Positions 23,201 to 35,721 of a DNA stretch of 64,000 bases are shown here, piece after piece (position 1 is the stretch's first letter; every line of letters starts with the position of its first letter). This stretch comes from Lunularia cruciata (taxonomy: Eukaryota > Streptophyta > Marchantiopsida > Lunulariales > Lunulariaceae). The notes under the pieces were generated by a model that worked only from the letters and a program-made list of their open reading frames with translations, was not told the origin of the DNA and made no database searches. A program made the position numbers and the translations under genes. Location: contig OX419756.1 of the NCBI GenBank assembly GCA_948567375.1, forward strand, positions 59,064,552 to 59,128,551, given 5' to 3'.

Positions 23201-24074
23201 GTACCCGTTATTTGTTAAAGAACCTCTTAAAGACCAGAGAACTTGGCAAACTCTCTCGGTAGGCCGCAGCTGATACTCCTGGTGCTCGTCCCCTACGCTG
23301 TGAAAGAAAGGGTGAGGAAAGAGGGAGAGCGGGTAAAGTAAAAGTATGGTTTAGTGGTGAGATTTGGCGACGGTGAGAACTGACTACTGGCTCCACCTCC
23401 GGAGAAAGATGTGGATACCGTAGCAGGAAGGCACTGACAGATGTTGGTGATGTTGAAATTGTGATCGTCACAGGATGAATGCGAGGCGAAAAGAACTTGA
23501 AGAAAGAAGAGACGAAGGGTTCCGCTTTGTGTTTGTTTTTTTTGGTCTCTTGGTGGAGAGAATGAGAGGTGATTGACACATTTCTGTGACAGGAGGGGTT
23601 AGGAGTAGTGTACTAGGGTTTAAAGCGAGTTTAGGGGATTGGGAGGAGCGGAGAGCGGGGGCCAAATTTGAGAGATTTTTCTTCTTTCTTGTTTTGAGGG
23701 ATTGGAGAAGGATGACTATCTTCACTTCCTACTGGTTGTACTACTACTAGGCTCTTCCACTCCCTCCCTGCCTGCCTGAAGAGGCATAGACATCACAGGT
23801 TGGGCCCATTGTATTTTGTTCCTCCTTGTGTTTTGTCTTTCACTTTTTCGTGTTTCGATTCCTTTCTATCCATATGTCTTTCGTTTCTTGCTGCTCTCCT
23901 CGTTGGACAGCTGCCTCTTGCCTTACTACATTATTTCAGTTCAGTTTCATCTGTCCCTCTCTCTCTCTCCCACACACCCACACACGCTGGTTTTTCTTTC
24001 GCGCTAGTGGAGAGGAGAGAGTGAGAGAGAGAATGAAGTTTGAGTAGCTGAGTATCAGAAATACTCGTCATAAA
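23201..24074 (+). promoter_or_regulatory. Upstream region of the MINIYO/RPAP1 gene
   Basis: This stretch sits between AT-rich sequence and the start codon at 24,075. It contains a telo-box, AAACCCTA, read on the minus strand at 23,614-23,621. That motif is found in promoters of plant housekeeping and growth genes. A CT-rich and CA-rich microsatellite at about 23,955-23,990 is typical of plant 5' leaders. The minus-strand ORFs here (23,579-23,208 and 23,725-23,468) are low-complexity, rich in S, P and R, and have no domain. They could be a divergent leader but not a supported gene. No TATA box is convincing. Confidence 0.4.
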
Positions 24075-27000
24075 ATGGGTTCTCAGCCGAAGGTCATTCG
24101 GCTCTCGAATTCCACTCTGCCATCGGATGAGGTCCATCCTGAGGAGGAGCCTCCGGAAAAGAAGCCGGAGCCAATGATTGTGGGAAGTATCAGAGAAAAA
24201 GGGTTCTCAGCTCAAACGGGCAAAAATTCTACCCCTCAGCCCAGAGTGACAGCATTTCCAGTTGCTAGACATCGGTCGGAAGGGCCAGTGAGTACCTAGT
24301 CGCCACATGATGTTTTGTGTAGATTACATTGTTACAAACATTTGGTTTTGTTTTATTTTCACATTTTCTGATGATGCCGCGCATGTTTCATGCAGCGTTA
24401 CAATTGATAGAAGTTGCTGAGTTGACTAGTTGCCCTTGTAACACTTGAATTCGCACTCTGGTTTCTCAATTGCTGGTTTCTCAATTGCTCGTCGAAGTGA
24501 TAAAGTGTTGAATTTCCTTTGGGTAATTGATACACTAAACCACTTCTGTCGGCGCACCCTCCGAATTGTGATGCAGTATTGGGCTCCGGCATCGAGAAAG
24601 GACGTACAAGCAACGATGGTGGACAACGGAGAGGATGAAGGAACAGATATGGTTGGTTTTGCCGAACCTCTGCAAAAGAGGAAAGAAGGGCAGTCTGGGA
24701 TAGCCAGTCAGTGGCGCATTAGCAGGAAAGCGCATCCTAACGAGAGATTGCAATCGGAAGGAATAGCTACTGTAACACCGAGCGTAGACAGAGTACGTAG
24801 GGCAACTTCCAGCATTGAGCAAAGTTGTGAAGACGCAGAAGCTGTTATTAGTGAAAATGGCTTACAGGTGAAGGAGAAAGAAACGTTGGTTACAGAGACA
24901 CGATTGGAATCAGAATCCAGGTCAGATAAAGGGCTTAGAAAGTGCGGGATGGTGGAAACTGTAAGCAAGGAAATCGACTTGGAAAACAGAAAAGCTTTGT
25001 TTAACATGTCCTCTGCTGAGGTTGCGGAAGCTCAAGCTGAGCTTTCAGAGAAATTACGACCTGAACTCTTAGAATTGCTTCGAAGACGTGGACTAGACAA
25101 GGAACGAAAGCGGTTGTCGGAAGTAAAAGGAATTGCTCGGAGTAGAGTTATTGAAGGAGTTAGTTCAGGTACGAACGACGAGGCAATAGGGAAGGCAGTA
25201 GAACATGGCAGGACCCTAGATGATAGTGGGCGTGATCAAAGTTCCACCACTGCAGCGAAGATTGAAAGTACAGAAACCCATAGAAATCAAAATTCAGACT
25301 CACCTCTTAAAAATCTGGTGATGAAGGAATCACCAAATCAAGTTGTTCCTGGAGCGGAATCGGCACCGGAGTCAGAATCCTCTCGTCTAAAAGGAGAAGG
25401 CGAGGCTACTCCACCTGATTTCTGGACCCTTAGAGTTGAGGCTATCAGGCTACTTCGGTTTAATCTCGATGGTACCGTGCTTTCATTCGATCCCGCGAAG
25501 GAGGAATCAGCCTCCATCCCACCCAATTCTGCTGGTATACTTCAAAGCCAATCTCCCCTCTTCTTTATTCTCACAAATAGGACTATCAGCACAAGCGGTT
25601 CTTGGTCACGAAGCAAAGTGGTGGAGATTTCACGGAGAAATTCGTGTCAAGGACTCAACGTGGTCTTTGCTATTAAACAGATGCGATTGTCTGCTTTGAT
25701 ATTCTTGGCTTTTCTTTTTTATTAATCGTTCTCTTGGTGTTCAAAACGACTCCACTTCATCGTTCTTCATCTTACTTCGATATCGTTGATGCTCTTTAAC
25801 TGCAGAGGGTGTTGCAACCACGTATCAACACAACGCACTTAGTGCTGTCGAGCGCGACATGCTGCGAACAGAGGGGGACCCAGCTGGAGTTGGTTACACT
25901 CTGAAGGAGGCCTTAGGTCTTGTGCGAAGCACGGTAGGTTGGTTGGTGGGGTGGGTGTGTATCAGTCTTTATGTCCACAATTCAAACTGGTGAGGTTTGC
26001 GCGCTCATGCTGATGATATTTCTCAGCTGAAACGCGAAGAGGAAGTGAGAGGGTGGATGGATGGAGCTGTGAATATTTTGTGTCGGTGTGATTCCTATTG
26101 GACAAAAGTTTATCATCAGAACGTCAAATTCAAGTTTTTTTGCCAGCCTACCAATTTGTTCTCAAGAGGAAGATTTTCATCTATCTACGCAGGTTGCTGG
26201 ACAACGGTCTGTAGCTCTTCGCCTGATCGCGGCAGTGTTGGAGAAAGCAGTTCGTGGCTTGCAGATGCAGCAGTCACAACCATCCAAGCTCGGAGATGCA
26301 GAAACACCTGTGGATTGGCAGGCTGTTTGGGCATATGCACTAGGTCCTGAGGCAGAACTAGTCTTAACTCTCAGGTTTGTGTTTATAGTTCTTGTTTGTG
26401 ACTAGTCTTTGTAGCTAGTTACTTTTCACCTTGGTTTATCCTATTGTCTTTCTATAACGTTGCTCAAATTTATCGTGTTAGGGTCCGTCACAGGATTTGT
26501 CCACTTTCTGGTGACTCATCCGGAAGTGGAGAACTCTGTTGATCATCGCCTGATGTGTTTCAGATGATTTCGTATTGGACAGATTAGCGCTGGACGATGG
26601 GCATTCCACAGTTGTTGCTGCATGTGCTCGAGCAATGCAAGCACTACTAAGCTACTCTGCAAATGAGAGCTATTTTGATTCCCTTGAGGTCCTTACCTTT
26701 CTGGCTTGTCTCATATTTTCAGAATTTCTACATAACTTAAGAGTTCTTTTCCTGGCTCTGGCGGGTTGTCGGTCCGTCCAAGGGAGGGAAGAAAGAAAAG
26801 GCCGCAACGCTAAAAAGCGTACCTTGTATATAAAACTTTAGTGCCATTCATTAAACATCATTCTGTAGTCTCGCTTCCGAGTGAATGGGCAATGAAAGTC
26901 AATCTAGAGTGAATGAAGACCTCTTCAGAGATTTTAATTTATGTCTATATAATAAGGTACTTCGCAGGTGGATCAAGCTCTCTGTTGTTTTCTCCTGCAA

Positions 27001-30000
27001 GTACTTGCGATTTTTATCATTGCTGGACGCAAACATGTTTTTCTTGGTCCCTGGGTGCTTTCAGGGTCTCTGGCCTGGAGTCAATGTGATTTATACTGCA
27101 CCTATATTTCGGAGGAAAACCAAGCACGATGAAGGTTTTATTGGAAGCGGTCGTTGGAAGTATAATGTAAAGAGAAGCGAGATGTTTCCTTTCTCGGGCA
27201 CCTCTGCGCATGAACAAGTCGAGGAGGAAGGAAAGGATACAGTTGGAGAGGATGGGCATATTGCTAATAAAGACGTTGCAGCTGGTCTGTTGCGGATGGG
27301 ATTATTACCACGCATACGGTACATTCTTGAGGTAGCTCTTCAATCTAACTCGTTCAATCCTACTGCCAATAATGGCGCAATACCAGTGATTGCAACGGCA
27401 CATGATTGCTTCTTGTCCTGGTTGTATGACATCGATCTTACTTTGCGTACAACTTCAAGTGTCGTTGCATAGAGTCCTCTTAGTGACATCCAAGATCAAA
27501 TTAAGGCGAAAAATACATAGGCGAATAACTTGGTCGGGTTTGTCCATTACCTTGTGGCTAGACGCTCTAAAGAAGGGAGTCTTCACCTAGAACTTCGCTT
27601 CAGATCTAAACTTTACCGCACTTAATGTTGAGGAGTTGAGATTACCAAAGCGTCCAAACCGTAAGATTTTAATGAGACCTCATTCGTCGAGTAAGTTATC
27701 TATTTTGAGAACGTAATGGAGCACAGGTTTAAATGAAGTAATGCTGGCCGCCATGCGACCCTAAGGTAAGAGCATCTATCTGTTTTGCAGGTACATAAGC
27801 TAATTGTAGCTGATGACGCGTTGTTGTGCATACTGATTTCGTTGGCGAGGCACTCTCCCGCAGCTGCAGCAGCAATTATGACGTGCCCACGACTGCTTGA
27901 TACGGTTCTTAGTCGCTTCATCGGTAAAGATGGAAACGAGTCCGAGGAATCGTGGTCGTGTCAGCTGAAAGCTGTTCGATTTCTCAAAGTACGGCACCTA
28001 CTCAGAGTAAATTAGTTTTGGAAGCTAGAAATGACTATTTTATTATCTGCTTTACGTGCAATTGTGACTGTTAGTCATTTTTGTAAGTTGAAGTATCTAA
28101 AAGAAACAGTGAAATAATTCTCATGCTCGTCAGAGTTTAGCTATCTCTCAGGGTCGTTTTGACACCCATTTCTCTTCGTGTCTGCCGAAAGGTTAGTTGC
28201 CGGTCGTATTTTTCTCAGTACATCCCTCTTGTCGGTGCAGGTCTTGTCTCAGGCAAGCAGATCAAATTGTGTGTACTTTAAGAAGTGCGGAGCACTTGCA
28301 ATCTTATTGAGGCCGTTGTCACAGCGGCCTTCTCCAGATTCGTTGTCACACGGACCGGAGTCACTAAGAGGGTTCTATGCAACGACACTTGAAATTATAC
28401 GTTTCTGGAGAGTCTGCCTTAATTACCGGATCGGTCTCTCATTCTTCACTGACAATTATCCAACTCTCTGTATGTGGCTTGTACCCTTGTCCAAGGAGGA
28501 GATCCTCGGTGGGGGCAGCGATGCTTCTTTCAGTTTAGCTATGGAATCATACAGTTTACTTGAGAATATTGCCAGGACTCTGCCGGTCCTGCATGACAAA
28601 CTCAGCCCCTCTGTCGCCATGGCCGGACAGCTTGGTAGTTTGAACTGGTCCTGGAGCGTGGCAATGACCATGTTGAATACTGCTTTGAAATGGTTGTCTT
28701 CAGACCGTATTTCTGCCGTTCATCAGCTTCTAGACCAGTTCCATCAGGTGGATGGAGGAACACCAGAACACGGGATCATTCTTAAAACAAGGGCAAGGAA
28801 GGTCCTTGGGATATTGGCTGCGGTGTTGCATTTTCTAGCTACCGTCTGTGAGAAGATAGTGCCAGAAAAGGAATTGGCAGGCTGTTTAGAAGATCCGAGC
28901 ACATTTTCAATGCCTTGGTTGCCTACTTTTGTTCCCCATCTGGGTATTGCTCTAGCTAGTTGTGGATTGCTTAGTTACTCAGAGAAGGATCCGGACCAGC
29001 AGGACCCGAAAGTCAACCAGACACAGAGTCTCTTAGATTTTTTGTGCTTTTGCTTATCGAGAAGGGATAATGATTCTCTGCTAGTTGCTCTGAACTGTCA
29101 ACACGCTTTAGTACGGGTTAGCAGTATGGTTGACAAACTCATCTGTATCAACAAACCAAAAGGTGTTCCTGGACCACTGGACCAGCCTCTGGCACATACT
29201 ATTTTAGATCAGGGTTTAGTAGTGTCTGCTCAAGGTGACTTGAGAAAGTTGGCGATTGTAACTGGAAGCGCAATAACCTCACGGAGCCACTTGGTTGATA
29301 TGAGCGTCCGGGGGGGTCCTGCCCCTGGTGTTGGTGTTGGCTGGGGATCATTATGTGGTGGCGCTTGGTCGAAAGATGTCATGGTGGCCCAGACTAGTGC
29401 TAGGTTGCATCTAGAATTATTATCTGTGTTGGCACTTAAGCTCCCTTCAAGTCGCTCTCAAAATGACTTGCAGGCACTGGAGTCAAAACGAAACAGACAT
29501 CGGGCCGGGGTCCATTTTGAAGATATATGGAAGATCAACACAGGTCTAGCAATTGCAGTTCTGGCTACCCCTCCAAACACGGATTTGGTAGTGAAAGGAT
29601 GCTCGATGACGATCTTTCATCGGTCCAGTCTATCGTTACTAATGCAAAAGATTGAAGAAGGTCTGTTGAGGTGGAGGAATACCTATGCCGAAGAGTTTGT
29701 CCACGGTTATGGTCCAGGGTATAATTTGTTGGATACCGAGTATCTAAGGGAAGTTCTTGTCCAGCATGTTCGGAGTTTCTGGCTGGCCATAAAGAGGACG
29801 AAACGTCAAGAAGATGATGTGGCGGGTGCGTATTCTTCTGAGTCAAACGGGAGCTCGAAGTCCAAGCTTTTCACCGTGCCTGAAGATCATACAGTAGGTA
29901 CTGTTCCAGTAATCGAGAGTTTAGCTCAAGAGTTTGCTGGACAAAGGCTTCCTCTTCCTTCGCATTGGTACCTCAGCCCACTCGTTACTGATACGTCACG

Positions 30001-31479
30001 AGCCAGAGTGAAGGATACAGTTGTTGGCAATGACATCATGAGAGGTGGAGTGCTTGAGGAAGTTGTTACGGCCGGTCTCGCGTTTTTCCTGGGAATGGAA
30101 AGTTTAATGACGGACAAAACAGGGTTAGGACCGCACATCCCGCTAGTGAGGAAGATTCATAGTCTATCCTGTGTCTTTGTTTCTGGAGGTGATGTATTTC
30201 TTCAGCCTCTTGCACGACATTTGATTGGAGCTCTCCAGGATGTTATCGGCTGTCAGCTCGAGGAGTCAAGTTCTGTGTCCGAGAGCGAACATGGGAGAGA
30301 AGTTGAAGTTTTGAGAGAAGCAACGTCAGAAGTGCAGGTCCATGGCTATCCAGCTATAGGCTCTGCCAAACATTTGCGGACTGAGGCAGCGGAAACTCGG
30401 GAACGGCCAAGGCTGGACTTTGAGGGCATCATTGATCCGAGCTATATGACTTTCGCGGAGATGATCGCCGAAGTGTTCAGTGCCTCTTCCTTTGGAGATC
30501 TCGTCTTTGGACGGCAGGTAGCGCTGCATTTGTGGACTGCAGCACCTGATATCATCCGTCTTGCTACTTGGCGGGTTTTAGCTGATGCAAGAGTGTTGAA
30601 CTTACTTCCTCCAATAAGCGGATGCTGTGGTCAGCCTAAGAGATATCTGTACCCGATCGAGGTATTTACAACTGATTTTCCTGCTTGATGATTTCAGTAG
30701 CCTCGTCTTTGGTTTCTTTTCAGGCAGCATAAAAGATTATTGAGTTATTGCAAGTGAGAAAAATCCTGGTCCCGTAACAGCCTGGTTATGTAAATTCTAA
30801 TTGTTGTGATTATGTCGTTAATGTGCAGACTGATCAGAAGATGTTAGAAGCCTATGTGTCTGCTTGGACCTCCGGTGCTCTTGACAAGGCAGCCACTCGT
30901 AATACCTTGCCTTTCAGGCTCGCAATGCATCACCTTGGCGGGTATATATTCGATAAGACGGATGATGGAGAAGATCCATTAACGCAGAGAAAGCTTGCAA
31001 GATCGTTGATGCGGAGCACCATGCGGAGATCTGATCGACAGGTTTGCTTAAGATCCTTATCGTCCCTGGTCTTAAGCCCGAAAAAACTATATGTTACTAT
31101 CTATGTGTAGCGTTCTTGCAAGTCTATTAGAAGCCACCTCTACACTAGGATTGAGGAACTTGGCATTTTAATTAGGTGAACTCTTGCTAAAGAAAATGGT
31201 CTTTGAAGAGAATTATAGACGACTAGAGCATGGGACCAGTTTAGTAGAATGTTTTAGTTTAGTAGCTTTTCTCTCTTTCCTCCATCGTTTCAGCTAACTA
31301 TGGTTGGGATGCAGGCAATGCTTATTCGACTGATTCTTGGCTCCAATGGTGACCAACCTTCGGTGGACGTGAAGGAACAGACGAAGGCAAGATTGGCGTT
31401 CCTGACGATGGCTTGTGAAGGGGATGGTATGCTCCTCGGGGAAATTCAACGTGTATATAGTACTATCTTGCCGTCTTGA
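24075..31479 (+). CDS. IYO: MINIYO/RPAP1-like RNA polymerase II-associated protein
   Basis: RPAP1-family proteins help assemble and import RNA polymerase II. The Arabidopsis member MINIYO promotes transcription elongation and triggers cell differentiation, moving from cytoplasm to nucleus. My exon model: 24,075-24,287; 24,577-25,534; 25,806-25,933; 26,193-26,374; 26,482-26,510; 26,564-26,688; 27,065-27,331; 27,791-27,988; 28,241-30,661; 30,829-31,041; 31,315-31,479 (TGA). All phases join, giving about 1,632 residues against about 1,460 in Arabidopsis (from memory). Landmarks: N-terminal FPVARHRSEGP across the first intron; an RPAP1_N-like segment at about residues 207-250 (MSSAEVAEAQAEL, RRRGLDKER); an RPAP1_C-like segment at about 352-435 (LLRFNLDGTVL, ERDMLRTEGDPAGVGYTLKEA); DICTAPVF-type motif as VIYTAPIFRRK and GRWKYNVK; DVAAGLLRMGLLPRIRYILE; then a long alpha-solenoid-like part ending ACEGDGMLLGEIQ. 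Exon 9 alone codes 807 residues. The 29-bp exon 5 is the least certain; it is needed to keep phase. The gene looks intact. Confidence 0.93.
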
Positions 31480-31832
31480 GAGGGTGGATCGACGTTACTT
31501 TATTTGGATAGTGTGATTTCCGACTAAGTTGTACAATACAACCCACTTGATCGGCGCTGCTAAGTGCAAAGGCCTCTGCCACTTCCCAATTTTAAACGCC
31601 ATCCTTTTTGTACATGTAGTCTGAGAGGGCCTTTCATGAGCAATAACGCTACTAGGCCGACCAACCAACAAATGTTGGGATACAAAGATTAAAAAATGTA
31701 GTCTTACGTCATAGAGAGCTAAGTCCTGTATAGACTTTTGTACTGAAGATCCATTTTTAAGGAAGAAATTCGTCTACCTTTCTGGTAAAGCGGTCTCTGT
31801 CTACAACGCTTTTCTCGACTGCCTGAATCTGC
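31480..31832 (+). other. 3' flank of the MINIYO/RPAP1 gene
   Basis: Non-coding and AT-rich, with TTTTTGTACATGTAG near 31,605 that could be a plant far-upstream polyadenylation element. No clear AATAAA is present close to the stop. Nothing else is seen. Confidence 0.4.
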
Positions 31833-32327
31833 TCAACTTCTTGTTCGTTTAACATACCTTCCTCTGCCACTGTTCATCAGTACAGGTTTTGTCAAATTGT
31901 GTGCACCTTTTCCTTCTGGCTTCCTATTTTCTGCAGTTGGCATTGTACTGATACAAACTAGAAAACATGGACGGTAATACTTGTGCAGAGCTTCTCCAGG
32001 CAGTAAAATATGTCTTTCATGCAGCATGGAATTGAACCGTAAATCTCTCCGTGCTCTACGGAATTCAGGTTGAGGAAGGAGTCTATACGGTATAGAAAAT
32101 TGTAGTTCACACGAGAGGTGGCCCTTCACGAGGTTGACGCGGCGTAGCAAGGAACCATTGCTGGAATCGTAGAAGGCCAAGTTATGTAATATTGCCATTA
32201 TGAGATAGCGTCGTTCCGTATGCACCTGGTCACCAAGAAAAAAACATATGTATAATGTCATACCATTTCTGTTCTCGTATACCAATATGTATAATGTCAA
32301 TTTCCAGAGTAAAATAACATTGTCCAT
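31833..32327 (-). CDS. Unrecognised minus-strand ORF, possibly a terminal exon
   Basis: An open frame of 164 codons. A splice acceptor (TTTTTTTCTTGGTGACCAG) ends at about 32,228. The 130 or so residues after it are basic, with VNLVKGHLSC, FRRARRDLRF, LLPGEALHKYY and a C-terminal GRGRYVKRTRS. Upstream on that strand the DNA turns into AT-rich repeat, so any 5' exons would have to lie beyond the (TA)n tract or are lost. It converges with the MINIYO/RPAP1 gene. I know no family for it. A chance ORF in 3' flanking DNA is equally possible. Confidence 0.25.
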   Translation of the reverse strand: MDNVILLWKLTLYILVYENRNGMTLYICFFLGDQVHTERRYLIMAILHNLAFYDSSNGSLLRRVNLVKGHLSCELQFSIPYRLLPQPEFRRARRDLRFNSMLHERHILLPGEALHKYYRPCFLVCISTMPTAENRKPEGKGAHNLTKPVLMNSGRGRYVKRTRS

Positions 32328-32476
32328 AAAGATTTTCAGTGTAAAACAGCATTGTCCGCTATGAATGTCTTATTCATGGTCCGGTCCAATTTGTTTAACA
32401 TAATAATGTTTCTAAATTAATAAAACATTGATAATTTTATTTTGGAATTCAAAACATTCTGTATTATTTAGACATT

Positions 32477-32525
<49 letters not shown>
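32477..32525. repeat. (TA)n microsatellite
   Basis: An uninterrupted TA dinucleotide run of a little over 20 units, in AT-rich DNA from 32,330 to 32,700 that holds no other feature. Its length is likely to vary between individuals. Confidence 0.95.
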
Positions 32526-32529
<4 letters not shown>

Positions 32530-33119
32530 TTATGATTCATATATCAGTAATTTTATTAAATTATATATCATAGTAACTAAAAGTTTTGTTTGAAATATTT
32601 TAAATAAATTTTTTGTATTTATCTAAAACTCCTTCTGAATTATTTGATTAATATATATTTTAATTTTGTTCATAGTTTTTGAAGAATAAATTATTTTTTT
32701 AGAATTCTCTCAGTCCCACAAAACGATAGAGCCTATAGCCACCTCTTGCTCTAAATTACAACCTCTTCTACATTTTATTGTTATTCTTTGCTTCACCAAT
32801 ATCTTCCAAAATTTCCTCCCTAGCTGGGTTGTAGGTGACTTGCTGTTTTACAGAATAATTTAAAAGGTATGAATATCCAATGTATCCTTGCAAAGAAAAT
32901 GATTTAATTGTTCTTGAATTTCAATAAGAACCTCGGTCTCTTCAGTCACTTCAGGAATGGCATCACATAGTGTGGTTATATCAGTCTGGGACATGAGGTT
33001 AAAGTTAGGAATGGGAGGCATCATGACGCCACAACCCATCTAAATTAATAATCTGTTTATTTAAATGATTTTAGACAGGTCCCTACAATATTAACTTAGA
33101 TAGATTTTACCGTATTCGT

Positions 33120-34160
33120 GTATGAATGTATGAGATTATGGAAGACTTGATACAATCCCCCGTTACTTATACTCGCATGTTCTTATATTGCGTTGAGTCT
33201 GTCCTCAGTGGATTCCCTGTTCTACGTATGGCGGCTGCACTAACTTCACTTATATACTACATGTGCTTCCTTTCTTTGTTTTTGAGCTGCAATTCCTGTG
33301 ATGTGGGTTCTGCTTCCTTTTTTCGTCGCTCGGAGTGAGGGCTTTATGTCTAGATCAACGACAGGAAATCAGGACGAGAAGTATAGCGCTTTTAGCCATT
33401 CCGGTCATAATGTCTTCGTGCAGACCTCCAGTGATTTGCTTACACAAACTACGCTTCGCTATGATTGTCAAGGGTTAGTATCCACTGCCTGGATACGTGA
33501 CTGTGATCGGACAGTTCCACTGCGTCGAAATAGACTTTCTATTCCAAAGTGGTCTCAGGTTTCATCATGTTTGCATCGCTATATATGACTACTAACCATT
33601 CGGTGCATTTCTAACCTGTAGGCTTTAACATACGAATCAAGTCAAGAGCTCTAGAGAGTGGTGAAGGCATTCCCGTGCAATCTGGGATGGTTTGACTACA
33701 CTAGAACAGCCCGTCGCAGGGAATGAAAACATTGAATGCTTTAGTAAGACTCCGCTCGTCGTCGCCTTTGCTTTATGTTCTTCACAAGTCAATGTCCATT
33801 TTCGAGTTCAGGCTGAAGGAATAGCCAGAATGAAGTTGGTGCTACATTCTCAATTGGCTCGACACTCTACTTTCAGCTACTTGCATGGCTGAGAAGTGCA
33901 CGCAATAATTTGAACACCGACCGATCCTTGAAAAATGAGGTAAAAGCTAGGGCGATCACCTATTGAATACATCTAGGGAATTCAGCATCGATGTTAAACT
34001 AGACACAAATTAAGTTTCTGTTTCTTGTGCAATGTGTTTGGTTTAGACTTAAATTAGGATATGTCGTTGATTTATCTTGATGAGAAGGATTGGTTTTCTT
34101 TCAGTTAATTGATCTAGAAGAGCACACTTACAGCATACTTATCCAAGCTAGATTGGAATT
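33120..34160 (+). pseudogene. Decayed coding-like sequence, possibly the 5' part of an LRR receptor-like gene
   Basis: At 33,228 a frame starts MAAALTSLIYYMCFLSLFLSC, which resembles a signal peptide. It continues a few residues before a stop, with other open frames to 33,588 and 33,892. No LRR is visible. A link to the LRR cluster rests only on 34,037-34,156, which matches 48,472-48,598 just upstream of the first LRR pseudogene. The assignment is weak. Confidence 0.22.
34037..34156 (+). repeat. Dispersed direct repeat, copy 1
   Basis: Shares TTTGGTTTAG, ATATGTCGTTGAT(T/A)TATC, TGATGA and CTTATCCAAG in the same order and spacing with 48,472-48,598. The copies lie on either side of the 14-kb AT-rich block, which suggests that the block was inserted between two related segments or that a larger duplication later expanded. 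Confidence 0.7.
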
Positions 34161-35720
34161 CCAACGTGTAAATATTCAGCAGCTGTTTTGCTAAAATCGG
34201 GAAAATGAGGGAACGAACACTCTTCATGGGTTTAGAACGATACAATTCATGGTGTTCATGATGCTCTATGGTGTGCACGTTATTGTAGCTTAGGATCCCT
34301 TCTCCGTGGTCAAAGTGAGAAATTATTTAAGGACCTTGATGATTTTCTAATTTAAAATTAAGAAGAGATTCCTTATTTATAGAAAATACGCTCGAAGGTA
34401 TCAAAGGAAGGTTTGTGAGTCTAAAGTACATGTTTAGTCCTATGGTAATAAGATTATTTTACATAAGGGTACTTAATCAAGTAAAGGTTTTACTAAACTA
34501 CCAAACCTTTTACCATTGTAATCTTGGTGAGTAATTAAAACAAAAAAACAAAAAGGCGACCATGTAGAAAACACGAAGGATGGGAAGACCCCATCCTTGT
34601 ACAAGACCATAATATAATCCATGAATCCAATGTAGTAATATAAAGAGGAGCATAGAGGAGGGAATATATTCATTTCTCAAAGAGTTTAGTGCATTGAACG
34701 CGTAGGTGAGATGAAGACTTGAGAATACTACTTATAGAAAAGTAGAAATTGAGATATTTTATATTGGAGTGTCACCACTATGGAGTAATGATCATGGAAG
34801 ACCCCTAAGTTTAAGGGTTGTTATGTTGCTTTTGGGAAGCTCTACCAGACGTGTCATGTTGGAGAACTCTTCAATAGTATGTTACTTTGGAAGACTCCTT
34901 TATCTTAAAGGTAGTACACGGAATTAGGAGGTTAGGTACTTAGGAAGATTTAGCCAATAACTAGGAAAGCATTGCCAAGCCCCAAGTACTAGGCGATAAG
35001 AAGATGTCCCCGAGAACTATGAGAGTGTTTCTAAAAACCAAGTTTATACTAAGTTAAGTTTAGAACTGGTTTATGGATATGGACGTTTCATCAAAAAGTA
35101 CAAAGATTAATATTTGTCATAAGATGAAATATTATGTTTTGAGAGTGTGGCAACTAAGAATTTAAGAGTTGAATGTTTTTAAGTCTCAATTTGTAAATGG
35201 TAGAAAAATTTGTAAATAGTAGTTTATCTTGAGTAAAAACTCATGTTTGTATTTTCCTATGAATAAGCTTTTTGAAAAATGTTGAAATCAGAAAATTACA
35301 AATATAAGCATTTGTGTAAGATTAAATATTAAGTTTAAGAATGTGGTCTTCAAGAATCTAAATCTCCAAAGGGACAACAATGCAAAAGACTTCAGAAGAG
35401 TAAACTCGTATATCCCTTAAGCATCACAATCCTAAACTTAATATTTACCTCGCCTAAAATTTCATGTTATGTTCGTATTTGTTAAGAAATAAGTTCCATG
35501 GATTTGAAAGTTGGACTAGAGTTGATGGATTTGGAAGTTTCATTAAGATACAAACATAAGTTATAATGCAAGGTATATATTAATTTTAAGACTCTACTAT
35601 TTTTGAGTCTCTTGCGTTGTTCTACCATTTACATATCTAATAAAAAAGACTCCATTTACGGATTTTTGGTAACTTTTAAACCTATTTTCAGTCTTTAGTA
35701 TTTGTAGTGGTATTAAAATC
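34160..35720. other. AT-rich intergenic, no feature seen
   Basis: No coding signal, RNA gene or clear repeat. The sequence AAAATGTTGAAATC and similar simple AT-rich phrases recur without forming ordered units. Confidence 0.5.
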
Positions 35721-35721
35721 T

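Noticed and set aside
24445-24576. Coding sequence upstream of exon 2 in the MINIYO/RPAP1 reading frame
   Set aside because: It is open by chance. The TGATGCAG acceptor at 24,576 joins exon 1 in phase at the conserved HRSEGP/YWAP position, so this stretch is intron.
27332-27472. Extension of exon 7 through VALQSNSFNP to SSVVA
   Set aside because: A GTAGCT donor after RYILE joins directly to VHKLIVADDALL, with the spacing I expect from other plants. The extension ends in a stop. A donor at ACCA/GTGATT remains a less likely alternative.
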